DNA from: Rhizobiales bacterium Ga0077524
GTDB lineage: Bacteria > Pseudomonadota > Alphaproteobacteria > Rhizobiales > Hyphomicrobiaceae
NCBI GenBank assembly: GCA_001464755.1
Contig: LNDR01000396.1
Location: 1 to 37,397 of the forward strand
DNA length: 37,397 nucleotides
Direction: 5' to 3'
Shown here: positions 16,887 through 25,571 of the stretch, one piece after another
Layout: the number at the start of each line of letters is the position of its first letter
How positions within the stretch are numbered: the stretch's first letter is position 1
Made by a program: the position numbers and the translations under genes
Notes under the pieces: model-generated
Told to the model about the DNA's origin: nothing
Seen by the model: only the letters and a program-made list of their open reading frames with translations
The model's database searches: none

Positions 16887-18137
16887 TCAGGTCCCACCTG
16901 CGCGGTCGTACACCGCCCAGGCGGCATCCACGCCGGCCCCCGCCTGAACGGACACGCCATTGCGACGGAGCACGGCCTCGAGCGAGGCGAGGCAGCGCAG
17001 CACATTGGCTTTGCGGCAGACATATCCCATCGTGCCGATGCGCCAGATGCGGCCGGCCAGCGGCCCGAACGAGGTGCCGATCTCGATGCCGAAATCCTCG
17101 AGCATCTCGGCACGCACCTTGTCGCCGTTGCCGGCAGGCTTGGGGATGGCGACGCCGGTGACGTTGGCCATGCGATGCGCAGCGTCGCCGAACAGCTCGA
17201 GCCCCATGGCCTCGAGACCCGCGCGCAGTGCCCCGGAAGCCAATCGGTGGCGCGCAATGCCGGCATCGATGCCTTCCTCCAGCACGACGCGGGCACACTC
17301 GCGCGCGGCATAGAGCATGCTCGCCGCCTCGGTGTGGTGGTTGAGCGCGCGGGGGCTCCAGTAGTCCATGATCATCGCGAGGTCGAAGTAGTTCGACTGG
17401 ATGATCGGGCCGTTGCCGTCCTCCATGTCGGGGGGGCGGATGCCCGCCTCGACGTGCTTCCTGTGGCGCAGGATCTCGACGACGCGCTCGTTGAACGTCA
17501 CCGGCGAGATGCCGGGCGGACCGGAGAGGCACTTCTGCAGGCCAGCTGAGGCGAGGTCGACCTGCCAGGCGTCGGTCTCGAAGGGGTTGCCGGCGAGCGA
17601 GGCCGTGGCGTCGACGAAGAGCAGGGCATCGTGCCTCCGACAGGCGGCGCCGGCCTCGTCGAGGGGATGCAGCATCGTGGTCGAGGTGTCACCCTGGCAC
17701 ATGGCGACGACGCGAGGACGATGCTTGGCGATAGCCTCCGCGATCTGACCCGGCGCGAACACGGTGCCCCATTCGACCTCGAGCGAGATCACCTCGGCGC
17801 GCGCCCGGCGGGCGATCTCGGTGAGGAGGTGCCCGAAGCGCCCGAAGATCGGCACCAGCACCTTGTCTCCGGGTGCGACGACAGATTGCAGGCACGCCTC
17901 GATGCCGGCACGCGCGGTGCCGTCGACCAGCAGCGTCCACTCGTTCCCGGTTCTCCAGACCTGGCGATAGAGGGCCATGACCTGTTGCATGTAGCGGCGG
18001 AACTCGGGGTCGAACTGGCCCTGGATCGGCACCGACATGGCGCGCAGCACGCGCGGATAGAGGTCGACCGGGCCGGGTCCCATCAGCAGGCGAGGCGAGG
18101 GGGCCAGCTCCTCGAACGTCTCGGGCTTGCCAGTCAC
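16887..18137 (-). CDS. pucG: (S)-ureidoglycine-glyoxylate aminotransferase
   Basis: A 416-residue class V PLP aminotransferase that transfers the amino group of ureidoglycine to glyoxylate, giving glycine, in allantoin breakdown. The N-terminus LLMGPGPVDLYPRVLRAMS, the segment FLVDGTARAGIE-like (TLLVDGTARAGIE here), CQGDTSTTM, Asp176 in VDATAS and the PLP lysine Lys202 in SAGLQKCLSGP are all PucG-like. The start is GTG 18137: its GTGA overlaps the puuE stop, a classic coupled start, and GGAG lies 7 bases upstream. Serine- or alanine-glyoxylate aminotransferases are close relatives, but the puuE neighbour favours PucG. Probably cytoplasmic. Confidence 0.92.
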   Translation of the reverse strand: MTGKPETFEELAPSPRLLMGPGPVDLYPRVLRAMSVPIQGQFDPEFRRYMQQVMALYRQVWRTGNEWTLLVDGTARAGIEACLQSVVAPGDKVLVPIFGRFGHLLTEIARRARAEVISLEVEWGTVFAPGQIAEAIAKHRPRVVAMCQGDTSTTMLHPLDEAGAACRRHDALLFVDATASLAGNPFETDAWQVDLASAGLQKCLSGPPGISPVTFNERVVEILRHRKHVEAGIRPPDMEDGNGPIIQSNYFDLAMIMDYWSPRALNHHTEAASMLYAARECARVVLEEGIDAGIARHRLASGALRAGLEAMGLELFGDAAHRMANVTGVAIPKPAGNGDKVRAEMLEDFGIEIGTSFGPLAGRIWRIGTMGYVCRKANVLRCLASLEAVLRRNGVSVQAGAGVDAAWAVYDRAGGT

Positions 18138-19096
18138 GAGTGAGCTCCATTGTTTGCGCCGCCGAGGCGGGTGGGTGCGCCGCCCGCGGGATGCGTGCCT
18201 TGCCAATGCCGTGCGATATCGAGACGGGTTGCGATCCAGACCTTGTCGTGACGCGAGACGTGGTCGAGGAAGCGCGCCAGAGCCGCCGCTCGGCCGGGTC
18301 GCCCCGCGAGGCGACAGTGCAGCCCGACGGACATCATCTTTGGCGCGCCCGCAAGTCCCTCCGCGTAGAGCACGTCGAAGGTGTCGGCGAGGTAGGTAAA
18401 GAATTGATCGCCCGAGTTGAAGCCCTGGGCGGTCGCAAACCGCATGTCGTTGGTGTCCAGCGTGTAGGGCACGATCAGGTGCGGGCCGCGCGGGCCGGCG
18501 ATCCAGTAGGGAAGGTCATCGGCATAGCTGTCGGAGGAATAGACGAAGCCGCCTTCCTCCATGACGAGGCGCGTGGTGTTGGCGGAGGTGCGGCCCTGGT
18601 AGAAGCCGAGCGGGCGCGCGCCCGTCAGCTCGGTGTGGAGCCGGATCGCCTCGGCGATGTGGCGGCGCTCCTCGGGCTCGGGGATGTCCTTGTAGTCGAT
18701 CCACTTGAGGCCATGACTCGCGATCTCCCAACCCGCCTCGTGCATGGCCGCGACCACCTCGGGATAGCGCATCAGGGCGTGCGCGATGGCGTAGACCGTC
18801 ACCGGAATCCGGCGCTCGGTGAAAAGACGCCAGAGGCGCCAGAAGCCGGCGCGGGAGCCGTACTCGTAGATCGATTCCATGTTCATGTGGCGCTGGCCGG
18901 GCCAGGGTGCGGCGCCGACGATCTCGGAGAGGAACGCCTCGGAGGCCGCGTCCCCGTGCAGGATGCAGTTCTCGCCACCTTCCTCATAGTTGATGACGAT
19001 CTGGAGCGCGATCGCGGCGCCTCCCGGCCAGCGCGGATGGGGGGCATTGCGGCCATAGCCGACGAGATCGCGTGCGTAAGGTGTGGGCGTGGTCAT
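18134..19096 (-). CDS. puuE: Allantoinase PuuE (polysaccharide-deacetylase fold)
   Basis: A 320-residue protein of the PuuE type, which opens the allantoin ring to allantoate without the metal site of the classical amidohydrolase allantoinase. Typical segments are YGRNAPHPRWPGGA near the N-terminus, INYEEGGENCILHGD, YEYGSRAGFWRL, EIASHGLKWIDY and GFYQGRTSANT. Length is close to the family norm. I chose ATG 19096 over an in-frame start 13 codons upstream because the family begins at about PYARDLVGYGRN. The ribosome site is weak. It is translationally coupled to pucG. Allantoate amidohydrolase, the step between them, is not in the window. Confidence 0.93.
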   Translation of the reverse strand: MTTPTPYARDLVGYGRNAPHPRWPGGAAIALQIVINYEEGGENCILHGDAASEAFLSEIVGAAPWPGQRHMNMESIYEYGSRAGFWRLWRLFTERRIPVTVYAIAHALMRYPEVVAAMHEAGWEIASHGLKWIDYKDIPEPEERRHIAEAIRLHTELTGARPLGFYQGRTSANTTRLVMEEGGFVYSSDSYADDLPYWIAGPRGPHLIVPYTLDTNDMRFATAQGFNSGDQFFTYLADTFDVLYAEGLAGAPKMMSVGLHCRLAGRPGRAAALARFLDHVSRHDKVWIATRLDIARHWQGTHPAGGAPTRLGGANNGAHS

Positions 19097-19240
19097 GTCC
19101 GGAACCGATGCTTGGCTGCCGCGAGCGGGGGGCACTCGAAAGCGTCAGACTTAGCAGGTTGGATGCCGGTATGCGCGCCCGATCGGCGGGCAGAAGGACG
19201 GATACAACCATCCATCTGCAGGGCCAGCCGAGAGTGCCCC

Positions 19241-22200
19241 TCAGGCCGTGGTGGCCGGCCCGCTGACCGCCGGGGTGCCGCCGCCGTTGGCGCTTTCCGG
19301 CGAACGGGTGTCATCGCGCAGCGCCACGTAGATGGCCGGGATCACGAGTACGGTCAGCAGCGTCGACGAGGCGAGCCCGAACAGGAGCGAGATAGCGAGG
19401 CCCTGGAAGATCGGATCGAACAGGATCACGGCCGCACCGATCATCGCAGCGATCGCGGTCAGCAGGATCGGCTTGAAGCGGATCGCGCCCGCCTCGAGCA
19501 GCACCTGTCGCAGCGGCGTCTCGGCGTCTCGGCGCTGCCGGATGAAGTCGACGAGCAGGATCGAGTTCCGGACGATGATGCCGGCAAGCGCGATGAAGCC
19601 GATCATCGAGGTGGCCGAGAACGGCGCGCCGAAAATCCAGTGGCCTATCATGATGCCGATCAGCGTCAGCGGCACGGGGGTGAGGATGACCAGCGGCAGC
19701 TTGAACGAGCCGAACTGGCCGACCACCAGAATGTAGATGGCGAGTAGGGCCACCGCGAACGCCGCGCCCATGTCGCGGAACGTCACCCAGGTCACCTCCC
19801 ACTCGCCGTCCCAGAGCAGAACCGCCTTGGCATCGTCGTCGGGTTGCCCGTTCAGACGGATCTCGGGCCGGGGGAGCTTGCCCCAGTCCTTGGCCTTGAT
19901 GGCGTCGGCCACGGCGAGCATGCCGTAGAGGGGCGCCTCGTAGGCACCGGCGAGTTCGCCCATCACCATTTCGGTCGGGCGGCCGTTGCGGCGGAAGATC
20001 GGCAGCGAGGCGGTCTCGCGCTCGACGCGGACGACATCGCCAAGCTCGATGATCGATCGCTCGCCGGGCAGCGCATTGGCGGGCACGGGCGTGGAGAGCA
20101 TCGCCGCATCGAGTGCAAGACGCGACTTCGGCTGTTGCACGGCGATCTCGATCGGGTGGCGCCCGCCGCCGCGATGCGAGTAGCCGACGGGAACGCCGCC
20201 GAGATAGGTCTGCAGCGTATCGTAGACGTCACTCTGCTCGACCTTGTGGAACTCCAGGTTGTCCTGGTCGATCGAGACGCGGAGGCGCGGCGCCGGCCGG
20301 CCGAAGCTGTCATCGTCGTCGACGATGAAGGGGATGCTGCGGAAGATGGCGCGCACCTCGTGGGCAACGGCGCGGCGCGTATCGGCGTCAGGCCCATAGA
20401 TCTCGGCCAGCAAGGTAGCGATCACCGGTGGGCCGGGCGGCACCTCGACGACGCGCAGTGCACTGCCCTCGGGCAGTCTCAGCTCGGCAAGCCGCTTGCG
20501 CACGTCGAGCGCGATCTCGTGGCTCGAGCGCCGCCGCTCGCCCTTCGGCTTGAGGTTGACCTGGAGGTCGCCCTGGCTCGCCTGGTTCCGAAGGTAATAG
20601 TGGCGCACAAGTCCGTTGAAGTTGAATGGCGCCGAGGTGCCGACGTAAGACTGGACCGACGCCAGCTCGTCGAGCGAGGCAAGGCGACGGGCCGCCGCGT
20701 CGAGCACGCGGTCGGTCTCCTCGAGCGAGGCGCCGCGCGGCAGATCGAGCACGACCTGCAACTCCGACTTGTTGTCGAACGGCAGCAGCTTGACCGTGAC
20801 CAGTTTCAGGGGCAGCAGCACGAGGGAGAGCAGCGTCGCCGCACCGACGAGACCGAGAAACAGCCAAGCCGTGCCGCGCGTTGCCAGGATCGGCCGCGCC
20901 CACGCGACATAGGTCCGCCCGAGCCAGCCGCCGTCGTGCGGGTGATGGCTGCCGGTATGACTCGCCACATTGCCCGCGAGCCGCAGCATCAGCCACGGCG
21001 TCACAACGACGGCGACGAAGAACGAGAGGATCATCGCTGCCGAGGCGTTGGCCGGGATCGGCGCCATGTAGGGACCCATCAGCCCCGACACGAACAGCAT
21101 CGGCAAGAGCGCGGCGACGACCGTCAGTGTCGCGATGATGGTCGGGTTGCCGACCTCGGCGACGGCCTCGATCGCCGCGCGGGCTCGGCTGCGGCCGTCC
21201 TCCATCGCCCAGTGCCGCGCGATGTTCTCGATCACGACGATGGCGTCGTCGACCAGGATGCCGATGGAGAAGATCAACGCGAAGAGGCTGACGCGGTTGA
21301 TGGTGTAGCCCATCAGCCAGGAGGCAAAGAGCGTGAGCAGGATCGTGACGGGGATGACGATCGCGACCACGACGCCCTCGCGCCAGCCGATGGCGAAGCC
21401 GACCAACGCTACGATGGAGATGGTCGCAAGCGCCAAGTGGAACAGCAGCTCGTTGGCCTTCTCGTTGGCGGTCTCCCCGTAGTCACGTGTCACTACAACG
21501 TCGATGTCGGCGGGGATGAGCGTGCCCTTCAGCGCATCGACACGGTGGCGAATGCGCTCGGCGATCGTCACGGCGCTGGCACCGGCGCGCTTGGCGAGTG
21601 CCAGCGTCACGGTCGGCACGCGTTCGATGCTGCCGTCGGCGCCCTTCGCGTAGTGCCAGGCGCGGCGCTCGAGCGGCTTGGCGCCGACGACCACGGTGGC
21701 GACATCGCGCACATAGACCGGACGGCCGTCGCGGGTGGTGATGACCAGAAGGCCGATGTCGGGAATGCCCTGCAGCGTCTGGCCCGCCGAGACGGCGAGG
21801 CTCCGGTTCATCTCGCGGACGTGGCCCGCCGCGAACGATCGGTTGGCGTTCCTGATCTTGCCCATGAGCTGGGCGAGCGTGACGCCGTAGAGCGACAGCC
21901 GCTCGGGGTCGGGCTCGATGCGGATCTGGTCCGGGCGCCCGCCCGCCATGTAGGAGAGGCCCACGTCCTCGAGCTTGGCCAGCTCGACGAGCAGGTTTTC
22001 GCCGAGGTGATAGAGCACGTTGTCGGGATAGCGCTCGGCGGCACCGGCCTTGGCGGCGAGCGTGAGCGTGACGATCGCCACGTCGTCGATGCCGCGCCCG
22101 ACGATCAGCGGTTCGGGAATTCCGGTCGGTATCCGGTCCATGTTGGCGCGGATCTTCTCGTGGACGCGCAGGATCGCCTCGTCCGACTTGGTGCCGACGA

Positions 22201-22528
22201 AGAAGCGGGCGGTGACCAGCACCTGATTATCGAGGGTGTTCGAGTAGACGTGCTCGACGCCGTTGATCGCCTTCACGATCGTCTCGAGCGGTTCCGTCAC
22301 GAGGCGGGCGCCATCCTCGGCTTTGAGCCCGTCGGTCCGCACCATGATGTCGACGAGGGGCACCGAGATCTGCGGCTCCTCCTCACGTGGCAACGCGAAC
22401 AGCGCAACGAGACCGAGGGCCAGTGCAGCGAGTAGCGCAAGCGGCGTCAGCGGCGAGCCGATGAAGGCGCGGGTCAGGGCTCCAGACAGGCCGAGAGGCT
22501 TGTCCGGGGTGGGCGATGTGTCGGTCAT
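19241..22528 (-). CDS. RND-family efflux permease (AcrB/HAE1-like)
   Basis: A 1095-residue inner-membrane resistance-nodulation-division transporter of usual length. TM1 lies at about 29-47, followed by a large periplasmic loop. The proton-relay pair Asp427-Asp428 sits in SIGILVDDAIVVIENI. A second repeat with its own periplasmic loop follows, and the protein ends in a TM cluster (FQGLAISLLFGLASSTLLTVLVIPAIY). It should form a trimer that exports small molecules with the adjacent membrane-fusion protein; no TolC-type channel is in the window. The substrate is unknown. The ATG overlaps the stop of the fusion-protein gene by 4 bases (ATGA), so translation is coupled. Confidence 0.93.
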   Translation of the reverse strand: MTDTSPTPDKPLGLSGALTRAFIGSPLTPLALLAALALGLVALFALPREEEPQISVPLVDIMVRTDGLKAEDGARLVTEPLETIVKAINGVEHVYSNTLDNQVLVTARFFVGTKSDEAILRVHEKIRANMDRIPTGIPEPLIVGRGIDDVAIVTLTLAAKAGAAERYPDNVLYHLGENLLVELAKLEDVGLSYMAGGRPDQIRIEPDPERLSLYGVTLAQLMGKIRNANRSFAAGHVREMNRSLAVSAGQTLQGIPDIGLLVITTRDGRPVYVRDVATVVVGAKPLERRAWHYAKGADGSIERVPTVTLALAKRAGASAVTIAERIRHRVDALKGTLIPADIDVVVTRDYGETANEKANELLFHLALATISIVALVGFAIGWREGVVVAIVIPVTILLTLFASWLMGYTINRVSLFALIFSIGILVDDAIVVIENIARHWAMEDGRSRARAAIEAVAEVGNPTIIATLTVVAALLPMLFVSGLMGPYMAPIPANASAAMILSFFVAVVVTPWLMLRLAGNVASHTGSHHPHDGGWLGRTYVAWARPILATRGTAWLFLGLVGAATLLSLVLLPLKLVTVKLLPFDNKSELQVVLDLPRGASLEETDRVLDAAARRLASLDELASVQSYVGTSAPFNFNGLVRHYYLRNQASQGDLQVNLKPKGERRRSSHEIALDVRKRLAELRLPEGSALRVVEVPPGPPVIATLLAEIYGPDADTRRAVAHEVRAIFRSIPFIVDDDDSFGRPAPRLRVSIDQDNLEFHKVEQSDVYDTLQTYLGGVPVGYSHRGGGRHPIEIAVQQPKSRLALDAAMLSTPVPANALPGERSIIELGDVVRVERETASLPIFRRNGRPTEMVMGELAGAYEAPLYGMLAVADAIKAKDWGKLPRPEIRLNGQPDDDAKAVLLWDGEWEVTWVTFRDMGAAFAVALLAIYILVVGQFGSFKLPLVILTPVPLTLIGIMIGHWIFGAPFSATSMIGFIALAGIIVRNSILLVDFIRQRRDAETPLRQVLLEAGAIRFKPILLTAIAAMIGAAVILFDPIFQGLAISLLFGLASSTLLTVLVIPAIYVALRDDTRSPESANGGGTPAVSGPATTA

Positions 22529-23553
22529 GGCTTGCTTCCCGGTGCGGCGAGGAGATCGCCCGGCTTCAGGCCGGCGAGGATCTCGCGGCCGGCTTCACCG
22601 TTGGCGAGCACCACCTCGGCGCCGACCTGAACGACGACGTCGGTGGCATCGCCCTTCGCCGGCACGACGCGCACGTAGTCGAGGCCGAAACGCGCGGCGA
22701 GAAAATTGGCGGGCACGACGATGGTCCGGCGCTTTCCGACGGATATCCAGACGAGCGCGCGCTCGCCGACGAAGTAGTCGCCGAGACCTGCAACATCGGC
22801 ATCGGCAATGACACGGCCGCCCTGCAGCTCGGGATAGACCTGCACGATACGGCCTTCGGCTCTCACATCGCGCGAGGCCGTCGGGCCACGAGTGCCGACC
22901 TTGACCACATCGCCGGCCTTCATGAATCGGGCGTGCCGCTCGGGCAGCTCGAGCCGCAGCAGGTAGGCGTTGGCGGCGATGGTGGCGACGCTTTCGCCAG
23001 CCATGACGACGCTGCCTTCCGTCACGGGGACGCGCAGCACGCGGCCAGCCGCCGGCGCCAGAACCTGACCCTCGCTCGCCTGCTCCTCGATAACCTGTCG
23101 CTCGGCGCGGGCTGTCGCCAACTCGTTCGTAGCAACGTCGAGGGCCGTCTTGAGCTGGTCGACGCGGGCTTGTGGCGTGACGCCGCGCTGCTGCAACTCC
23201 TGGGCCCGCTGGTAGTCGAGCCGGGCCGTTGCGAGGCGCGACTCGAGGCCGACGATCTGCGCGTCGAGCCCCTTCATGCGCAGCGCGATCTTGGGATCGA
23301 CGACGGTCGCGACGAGTTGGCCCGGCGTCACCTCGGCGCCCACGTCCACCTTCAGGGCGACGACGGTGCCGGGTGTCCGCACGCGCGCCTCGAGACGATC
23401 CTTGCTGCGCACCGTGGCGAGAACCTGCTTCAGGTCGTCGATCTCGACCTCGGCGACGGTGTAGCCGCTGGTCTGGGCGAACGCGGCGGCAATGGGCATC
23501 GTCGTGGCGAGCAGGCCAGTCACCAGGGCACGGACGAGGCTGCGTGATCGCAT
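22525..23553 (-). CDS. RND membrane-fusion (periplasmic adaptor) protein
   Basis: A 342-residue HlyD/AcrA-type adaptor. Residues 1-26 are a signal peptide (LVTGLLATTMPIAAAFA/Q). The lipoyl half-motifs VRTPGTVVALKVDVGAEVTPGQL and VLAPAAGRVLRVPVTEG flank a coiled-coil region (about residues 90-155, LDAQIVGLESRLATARLDYQRAQEL). Beta-barrel and membrane-proximal domains follow. ATG 23553 has GAGGAGAA 7 bases upstream. It is the first gene of the two-gene pump operon and links the permease to an outer-membrane channel encoded elsewhere. Confidence 0.9.
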   Translation of the reverse strand: MRSRSLVRALVTGLLATTMPIAAAFAQTSGYTVAEVEIDDLKQVLATVRSKDRLEARVRTPGTVVALKVDVGAEVTPGQLVATVVDPKIALRMKGLDAQIVGLESRLATARLDYQRAQELQQRGVTPQARVDQLKTALDVATNELATARAERQVIEEQASEGQVLAPAAGRVLRVPVTEGSVVMAGESVATIAANAYLLRLELPERHARFMKAGDVVKVGTRGPTASRDVRAEGRIVQVYPELQGGRVIADADVAGLGDYFVGERALVWISVGKRRTIVVPANFLAARFGLDYVRVVPAKGDATDVVVQVGAEVVLANGEAGREILAGLKPGDLLAAPGSKP

Positions 23554-23660
23554 CGATGTTCTCCTCGTGTCGCCTCGGGTGGTGGCGCGACAGCGGCCGG
23601 CCCGCACGGGATGCGCGGCGCCAGACCATGGCAGCCGGTCGCACGACCAAGGCTGATCGG

Positions 23661-23704
23661 CGTCAAGTAGGCGGGGTGCGCTCCGAGATATGTGACAATG
23701 TCAC
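23661..23704 (-). promoter_or_regulatory. Candidate operator and -35 element for the RND pump operon
   Basis: GTGACA-A-TGTCAC (23692-23704) is a perfect 13-base hyphenated palindrome. A TTGACG -35-like hexamer (23661-23666, minus strand) follows about 26 bases downstream, roughly 108 bases before the fusion-protein start. No strong -10 is seen. RND pumps are often controlled by a local repressor, but none is encoded here. The site also lies 14 bases past the thiolase stop. Confidence 0.35.
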
Positions 23705-23717
23705 GAGCGCGCGGGCC

Positions 23718-25313
23718 TCAGCCGAGCGTTGCCTCGGTCCCGAGGATGACGGTTGCTTGCGACGAGAGAACGCCGCCGTTGCCATGGGCGAGCGCTGTCT
23801 TGGCGCCGGCAATCTGGCGGTCTCCGCACTCGCCGCGCAGCTGCCGCACCGCCTCGATCAGCAGGAACAGGCCGTACATGCCGGGATGGCAGTAGGAGAG
23901 CCCGCCGCCGTTGGTGTTGACGGGGAGGCGGCCCTTCGGCCCGATGCGCCCGCCCTCGACGAAACGGCCGCCCTCGCCCTTCGGGCAAAAGCCCAAGTCT
24001 TCGAGGAACAGGATCGTGTTGATGGTGAAGGCGTCGTAGAGTTCGAGAACGTCGATGTCTTTGGGCGCGAGGCCGGCCATGGCGTAGGCGATCTCGCCCG
24101 CCCGCTTGGCTCCGGTGTGCGTGAGGTCGGGCATCGACGAGATCGCCGCGTGGGTGATCGACTGGCCGCAGCCGAGGACGAAGGCGGGCGGCTTCCTCAA
24201 GGTGCGGGCCTTTTCCGCGGATGTCACGACGATGGCGCCACCGCCGTCCGTCGAGAGGCAGCAATCGCGGACTGTGAGCGGCGTGCTGACGGGCCGGGCG
24301 GCAAGGACGGCTTCGATGGTGAGGGGCTTGTGATCCCAGGCGGCCGGATTGAGTTGCGCCCACTCGCGGGCCGCAACCGCAACGGCTGCCATCTGCTCGC
24401 GCGTGGTGCCGAACTGGTGCATGTGGCGCAGCGCCGCCATGGCGTAGGCGCTGGCCGGCAGGAACGGCTTGAACGGGGTCTCGTAGGGATTGATCTCGCG
24501 CACGGAGGCTTGTTTTCGGCCGACGCTGCGCTGCGTGCTGCCGTAGGCGATCACGGCAACGCTGCACAATCCGGCCTCGATGGCCGATTGGGCCTGCGCG
24601 ACGTGGTACTCGAACGACGAACCGCCGACGATGGTCGAGCCGACGTAGGCCGCATCGAGGCCAAGGTACTCGCTGAGCGAGAGCGCGGACGTGCGCGCCT
24701 GCGTCGTCGCGCAGAACAGGCCGTCGACATCGGCGACGCCAAGCCCGCAGTCGTCGAGCGCGCGGGTGATGCCCTGGGCCATCAGGTCGATGGGTGTGAG
24801 CCCTTCCGCGACCTGGCCAAGGTCGGATTCGGCGACGCCGACGATGGCCGCGCTGCCGCGCCGTGCCGTTCCAGTGGGCTTCCTTGGGGCGACGTAAGGT
24901 GCAGCGACGGTAGCCGGGCGAGTGGCGGGGCTGCCCGCGGTGACGGGGGCGAAGACAGGGACCGGCTCCTCCTCGCCACCGGGCTTGTGGATCCGTAGTT
25001 TCACGCGCATGCCGATCGCAACGGAGTCGGGTGCGATGTCCTCGACCCGGCTCATCAGGCGAAAGCCCTCGTCGCAGTCGATCAAAGCGACGTTGTATGC
25101 CTTGCCGTCGACCGAATGCACCGTGGTCGTCGAATGGACGGTGCCGAGGCCGCTTGCGATGCGCCATTCGAGTGCCGTCGAGCCGGTGTAAGGACAAACG
25201 AGGCGCGGAAAGAAAACGGCGCGGCTGGCAGCCGGGCTCCACTGGTAGGCGAGCTCGCCCTTCTGGAGATGGCCGACGTAGGTCGCGTGCGGCGACGCGG
25301 TGGCGATCGTCAT
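23718..25313 (-). CDS. DUF35/OB-fold protein fused to thiolase-like (SCP-x/Ltp2-type) domain
   Basis: A 531-residue fusion. Residues about 20-125 are a DUF35-type OB fold (FPRLVCPYTGSTALEW, then SGLGTVHSTTTVHS). The zinc ribbon before it has decayed: CPxCG reads CPYTG and the N-terminal cysteines are absent. A linker at about 125-150 leads to a thiolase-fold domain (SAAIVGVAESDLG to the end). The usual thiolase nucleophile Cys position reads VGGSSFEYH, with no cysteine, as in Ltp2-like aldolases and non-thiolytic SCP-x relatives. Late segments GGGLSYCHPG and HGNGGVLSSQA match the family. It may catalyse a retro-aldol or other acyl-CoA step. ATG 25313 with GGGGAC upstream; a longer open frame upstream is antisense to the Nudix gene and is rejected. 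Confidence 0.85.
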   Translation of the reverse strand: MTIATASPHATYVGHLQKGELAYQWSPAASRAVFFPRLVCPYTGSTALEWRIASGLGTVHSTTTVHSVDGKAYNVALIDCDEGFRLMSRVEDIAPDSVAIGMRVKLRIHKPGGEEEPVPVFAPVTAGSPATRPATVAAPYVAPRKPTGTARRGSAAIVGVAESDLGQVAEGLTPIDLMAQGITRALDDCGLGVADVDGLFCATTQARTSALSLSEYLGLDAAYVGSTIVGGSSFEYHVAQAQSAIEAGLCSVAVIAYGSTQRSVGRKQASVREINPYETPFKPFLPASAYAMAALRHMHQFGTTREQMAAVAVAAREWAQLNPAAWDHKPLTIEAVLAARPVSTPLTVRDCCLSTDGGGAIVVTSAEKARTLRKPPAFVLGCGQSITHAAISSMPDLTHTGAKRAGEIAYAMAGLAPKDIDVLELYDAFTINTILFLEDLGFCPKGEGGRFVEGGRIGPKGRLPVNTNGGGLSYCHPGMYGLFLLIEAVRQLRGECGDRQIAGAKTALAHGNGGVLSSQATVILGTEATLG

Positions 25314-25494
25314 GGCGGGGTCCCCTCTGGCTGGTCGCGGTATGGCGTTGGTCTGAACGCTAGGCGGGATCGCGGCGGGAGGCCAGTACCGGACGCGCGC
25401 GACGCCCGGTGTCGGCACCGCCCGCGCTGCAGTCGGGCTCGTTGCGCACGTCGTTTCTGTTGGCGACTGGGAGTTGCAACTTGCGTGGCGGCCC

Positions 25495-25522
25495 ATGACG
25501 TGACACCAGGGACGGCTATATT
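25495..25522 (+). promoter_or_regulatory. Candidate promoter for the Nudix gene
   Basis: ATGACG (25495-25500) and TATATT (25517-25522) are separated by 16 bases and lie about 50 bases before the TTG start. TATATT is an unusually AT-rich hexamer for this window. A perfect 10-base palindrome AGTTGCAACT (25472-25481) sits just upstream and could be an operator. Evidence is by motif only. Confidence 0.35.
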
Positions 25523-25571
25523 CCGTCTCTTTGCTGGAACAGCAGTCTGGTGCATCAGGAAGGATACGAGA

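Noticed and set aside
19129-19240. 9-base inverted repeat GGGGCACTC / GAGTGCCCC flanking the puuE-RND gap
   Set aside because: Arms are 94 bases apart and a match of this length is not surprising in GC-rich DNA; no other sign of an element.
19844-22435. 863-residue plus-strand open frame across the RND permease
   Set aside because: Shadow frame; the minus strand encodes a complete RND protein.
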